Positions 62,095-64,000 of a stretch of DNA of 64,000 nucleotides are shown here, in pieces (positions within the stretch are counted from its first letter, which is position 1; every line of letters starts with the position of its first letter). The translations under genes and the position numbers were made by a program. This DNA is from Anarhynchus alexandrinus (lineage: Eukaryota > Chordata > Aves > Charadriiformes > Charadriidae). The notes under the pieces were generated by a model. It saw only the letters and a list, made by a program, of their open reading frames with translations. It made no database searches and was not told where the DNA came from. The stretch lies in contig VUYV01000147.1 in NCBI GenBank assembly GCA_008711295.1, forward strand, positions 2,361,058-2,425,057, in the 5' to 3' direction.

Positions 62095-64000
62095 AGGCTG
62101 AGGTGAAGAAGATGTCCCTGATGCTGCAGAGAGGAGCCTCCCTGCAGGTTCCATACCCCAGGGCAGTGCAGAAGTCACACCAGCTGCTTTTGACAAAAGA
62201 GTTGCTGAGCAACTCTAGAATAGCCCCAAGCAGGTTATTTAACAAGAAAATAGAGCAGGCCTCAGGCTTAGCACGTTTCCACGTTTGGCCCTCTGAAGAA
62301 ACCTCCCTCAGCTGCAGGGACTGCCATGCTCTTCTGCTCCAGCCCACCTGGTCAGCCCCCATGAGACATGGGCGAGCTCTGCCCAGGCATCCACCCCCCT
62401 CAGTTGCCTCCAGCAGCACCACAGGGTCCTCCAGAGAAACCGGAACATGTTGCCCCTGCTAAAAGGTCTTCCTGGCCCACCCTGTCTTCTCCTCTGGTCC
62501 AGTAGGAGCTTTAAAATCTTAGTTTTGTGGAGTGTTTAGAGGGATGCCATCCTTAAGGCATCCCAGGACAAGGGCTCTGCTCTGTGTTTCAGCAGTGCAT
62601 ACAGAATCAAAAAAGTACTGGTCCAAAACCTGCTGCCCTGCATCCCGTATATTCTCTATCTATCTTCTCTATGTCCTTGCTCTCCAGAGCAACACTGTTT
62701 GCCTGAGAGGACTCTCTCACTCCCAGGAATGCCAGTGAAATGGTCGTGCTCAGGAGAAGAGGACTTTACTATGACTAGGACCCTTGCCAAAGGCCAGTGG
62801 AGGAAGAGGAGGGTGGTGAGGATAAGGAGGACAGAGCATTTGGTAGTAGGTGGCACTTACACTGGTGACAGTGGAGTGGGGCAGCGCAGTAGCTACAACA
62901 CAGTATTTTGTATCCTGATAAAACCCATGGATGTTAGAGTTGTCTCTGAGTATTGATGAGTCTGGGCTATAAGCAGGGCTGGTGTCTGTTTAAGGTGGCC
63001 AGCTGGCTAGAATAAGCTCCGCTGACTTTTATTTTCTTTTGGACTGGGGGTGGGAAGGAAAGGAAAACAAGGAGCTGCCCTGGGACAAAATTAGAGTCAG
63101 ATGCACACAATTGTGGGATGCCAGCCAGTGAGGTACAATGTTATTGTCTTGAGCTTTTCCAGCTCCGCTGAAACTGGCTGCCAGGGAGATTTTGTCAGCT
63201 GACCATCACCAATAATGGAGAAGAGCTCAGGATGGAGAAGGGAGGGGAGATGCTGTATGTCTGAGACAAGAGCCGTGGGAAGTCCAGCCATTGCAACCAC
63301 ACTACCCAGGCAGGTCTCTGCTGGGGCGGTGTGTGGAAGGCACTTTCTGACTCATAGCCCATCCCTGGTGAGAAGATGTTTGCTCAGCTCTGGTGAGCAG
63401 GACATCTCGGCACAGCCATTCTGCAACTGTGCGTGACAGGGAAGTGGGGCTCCCTGCTGTCATGCAGGGCGTATGAAGAGGCTCAGCAGCTCAGCACATG
63501 TGTGAGCAGTGGCAGTGCTGGGTGCAAACCCAGGCTGGCCAGGCTGTGCTGCTTCATGGATCCTTCAGTGGACTTGGGCTTTTGTCACTCCTTAGGCCTA
63601 GAGGGTGTGCAGACCACCTCAGAAGATGGAAGACTAGGTGCCCTCATGGTTTTTTTTCCCAGTAATCAATCTAGAATGCTCTTTTTCTGACTCCAGGTGG
63701 CTAGATGCAGTCCAAAGTTGCAGAAGTTATCTTTGAAAGCACTGGGAGAGACAGCCTAGGAGATCATATCAACCTTGTCATCTCACCTTGCTCCTGTGCT
63801 TGCATACCTGCTTGTATACTCTTTGCCATACTGTACATTGACTGCCATATATATTCCGGTTTAGCAGCAGACCAAACATCTAAAATACAGTAACTAAGTA
63901 GCTACTGTAGAAGAGAAAGTATAAAAAACTTGTTTAGGAATACAAAACAGAATTGGAAGAAACAGTCAGTCCTTGAAGCCAGGATGACTTTACCAATGTA

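Larger units (their letters stand above)
53485..64000. other. Upstream intergenic region, distal part
   Basis: About 10.5 kb with no recognisable gene or repeat family member. Small features are the direct repeats at 53601-53637 and the tandem at 61197-61243. A single N occurs at 56841. From about 61620 to 62480 and again from 63100 to 63640 the sequence is GC-richer with overlapping open frames on both strands; none has a known domain. Confidence 0.7.

Noticed and set aside
61762..62196. 144-codon minus-strand open frame upstream of RNF217
   Set aside because: No domain is recognised and it overlaps several open frames on the other strand in a GC-richer patch. It is mentioned only as part of the patch.
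1..64000. CRISPR arrays, operon-like gene clusters, tRNA/rRNA/snRNA genes and endogenous retroviral genes
   Set aside because: None was seen. The tandem repeats present have two or three units without spacers, no tRNA B-box with a matching cloverleaf was recognised, and no gag/pol/env-like frame was found. The only reverse-transcriptase sequence is CR1.

Overview
This window is a stretch of bird genome, almost all of it non-coding. The evidence for a bird is the pair of CR1 LINE 3' ends with the avian-type tail (one on each strand), a few older MIR-type SINE relics and the lack of Alu/L1/B1-type repeats. The protein-coding exons present closely match vertebrate RNF217. The species cannot be named from sequence alone.

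The one gene I can support is RNF217, an RBR (RING1-IBR-RING2) E3 ubiquitin ligase with a predicted C-terminal membrane anchor. It lies on the minus strand and is partial at both ends. Exon 1 (44861-45369) runs 5'-ward into a 275-base assembly gap (45370-45644) that hides the start codon. Exon 2 is at 12101-12334 and exon 3 at 4058-4222. All three exons join in phase 0 with GT/AG splice sites. Exon 1 gives the N-terminal region and most of RING1. Exon 2 gives the end of RING1 and the start of IBR. Exon 3 gives the rest of IBR and the first Cys pair of RING2. The remaining exons (catalytic RING2 cysteine, membrane anchor, stop) are not in 1-4057 and must lie to the left of the window.

Layout: 1-4057 is part of intron 3 and contains a frameshifted plus-strand CR1 copy (1713-2259). 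4223-12100 is intron 2 (7.9 kb). 12335-44860 is intron 1 (32.5 kb), with a short CR1 tail near 22.1 kb and ancient MIR/CR1 relics near 41.6-41.8 kb. About 44.28-46.09 kb is a CpG-rich island spanning exon 1, the gap and the presumed promoter. 46.14-64 kb is upstream intergenic DNA with no recognisable protein gene. It holds a minus-strand CR1 copy with a clean reading frame (52841-53484), an MIR-type SINE (52051-52180) and several microsatellites.

I looked for a new system (operon-like clusters, CRISPR, retroviral genes, structured RNA genes) and found none. The most useful second looks are: the G20 tract just inside intron 1 next to the exon 1 splice donor, the gap that removes the RNF217 N-terminus, the RBR domain split over two long introns by in-frame exons, the promoter-side CpG island with an antioxidant-response-like motif, the retained ancient SINEs, and two possible conserved non-coding blocks in the upstream region.
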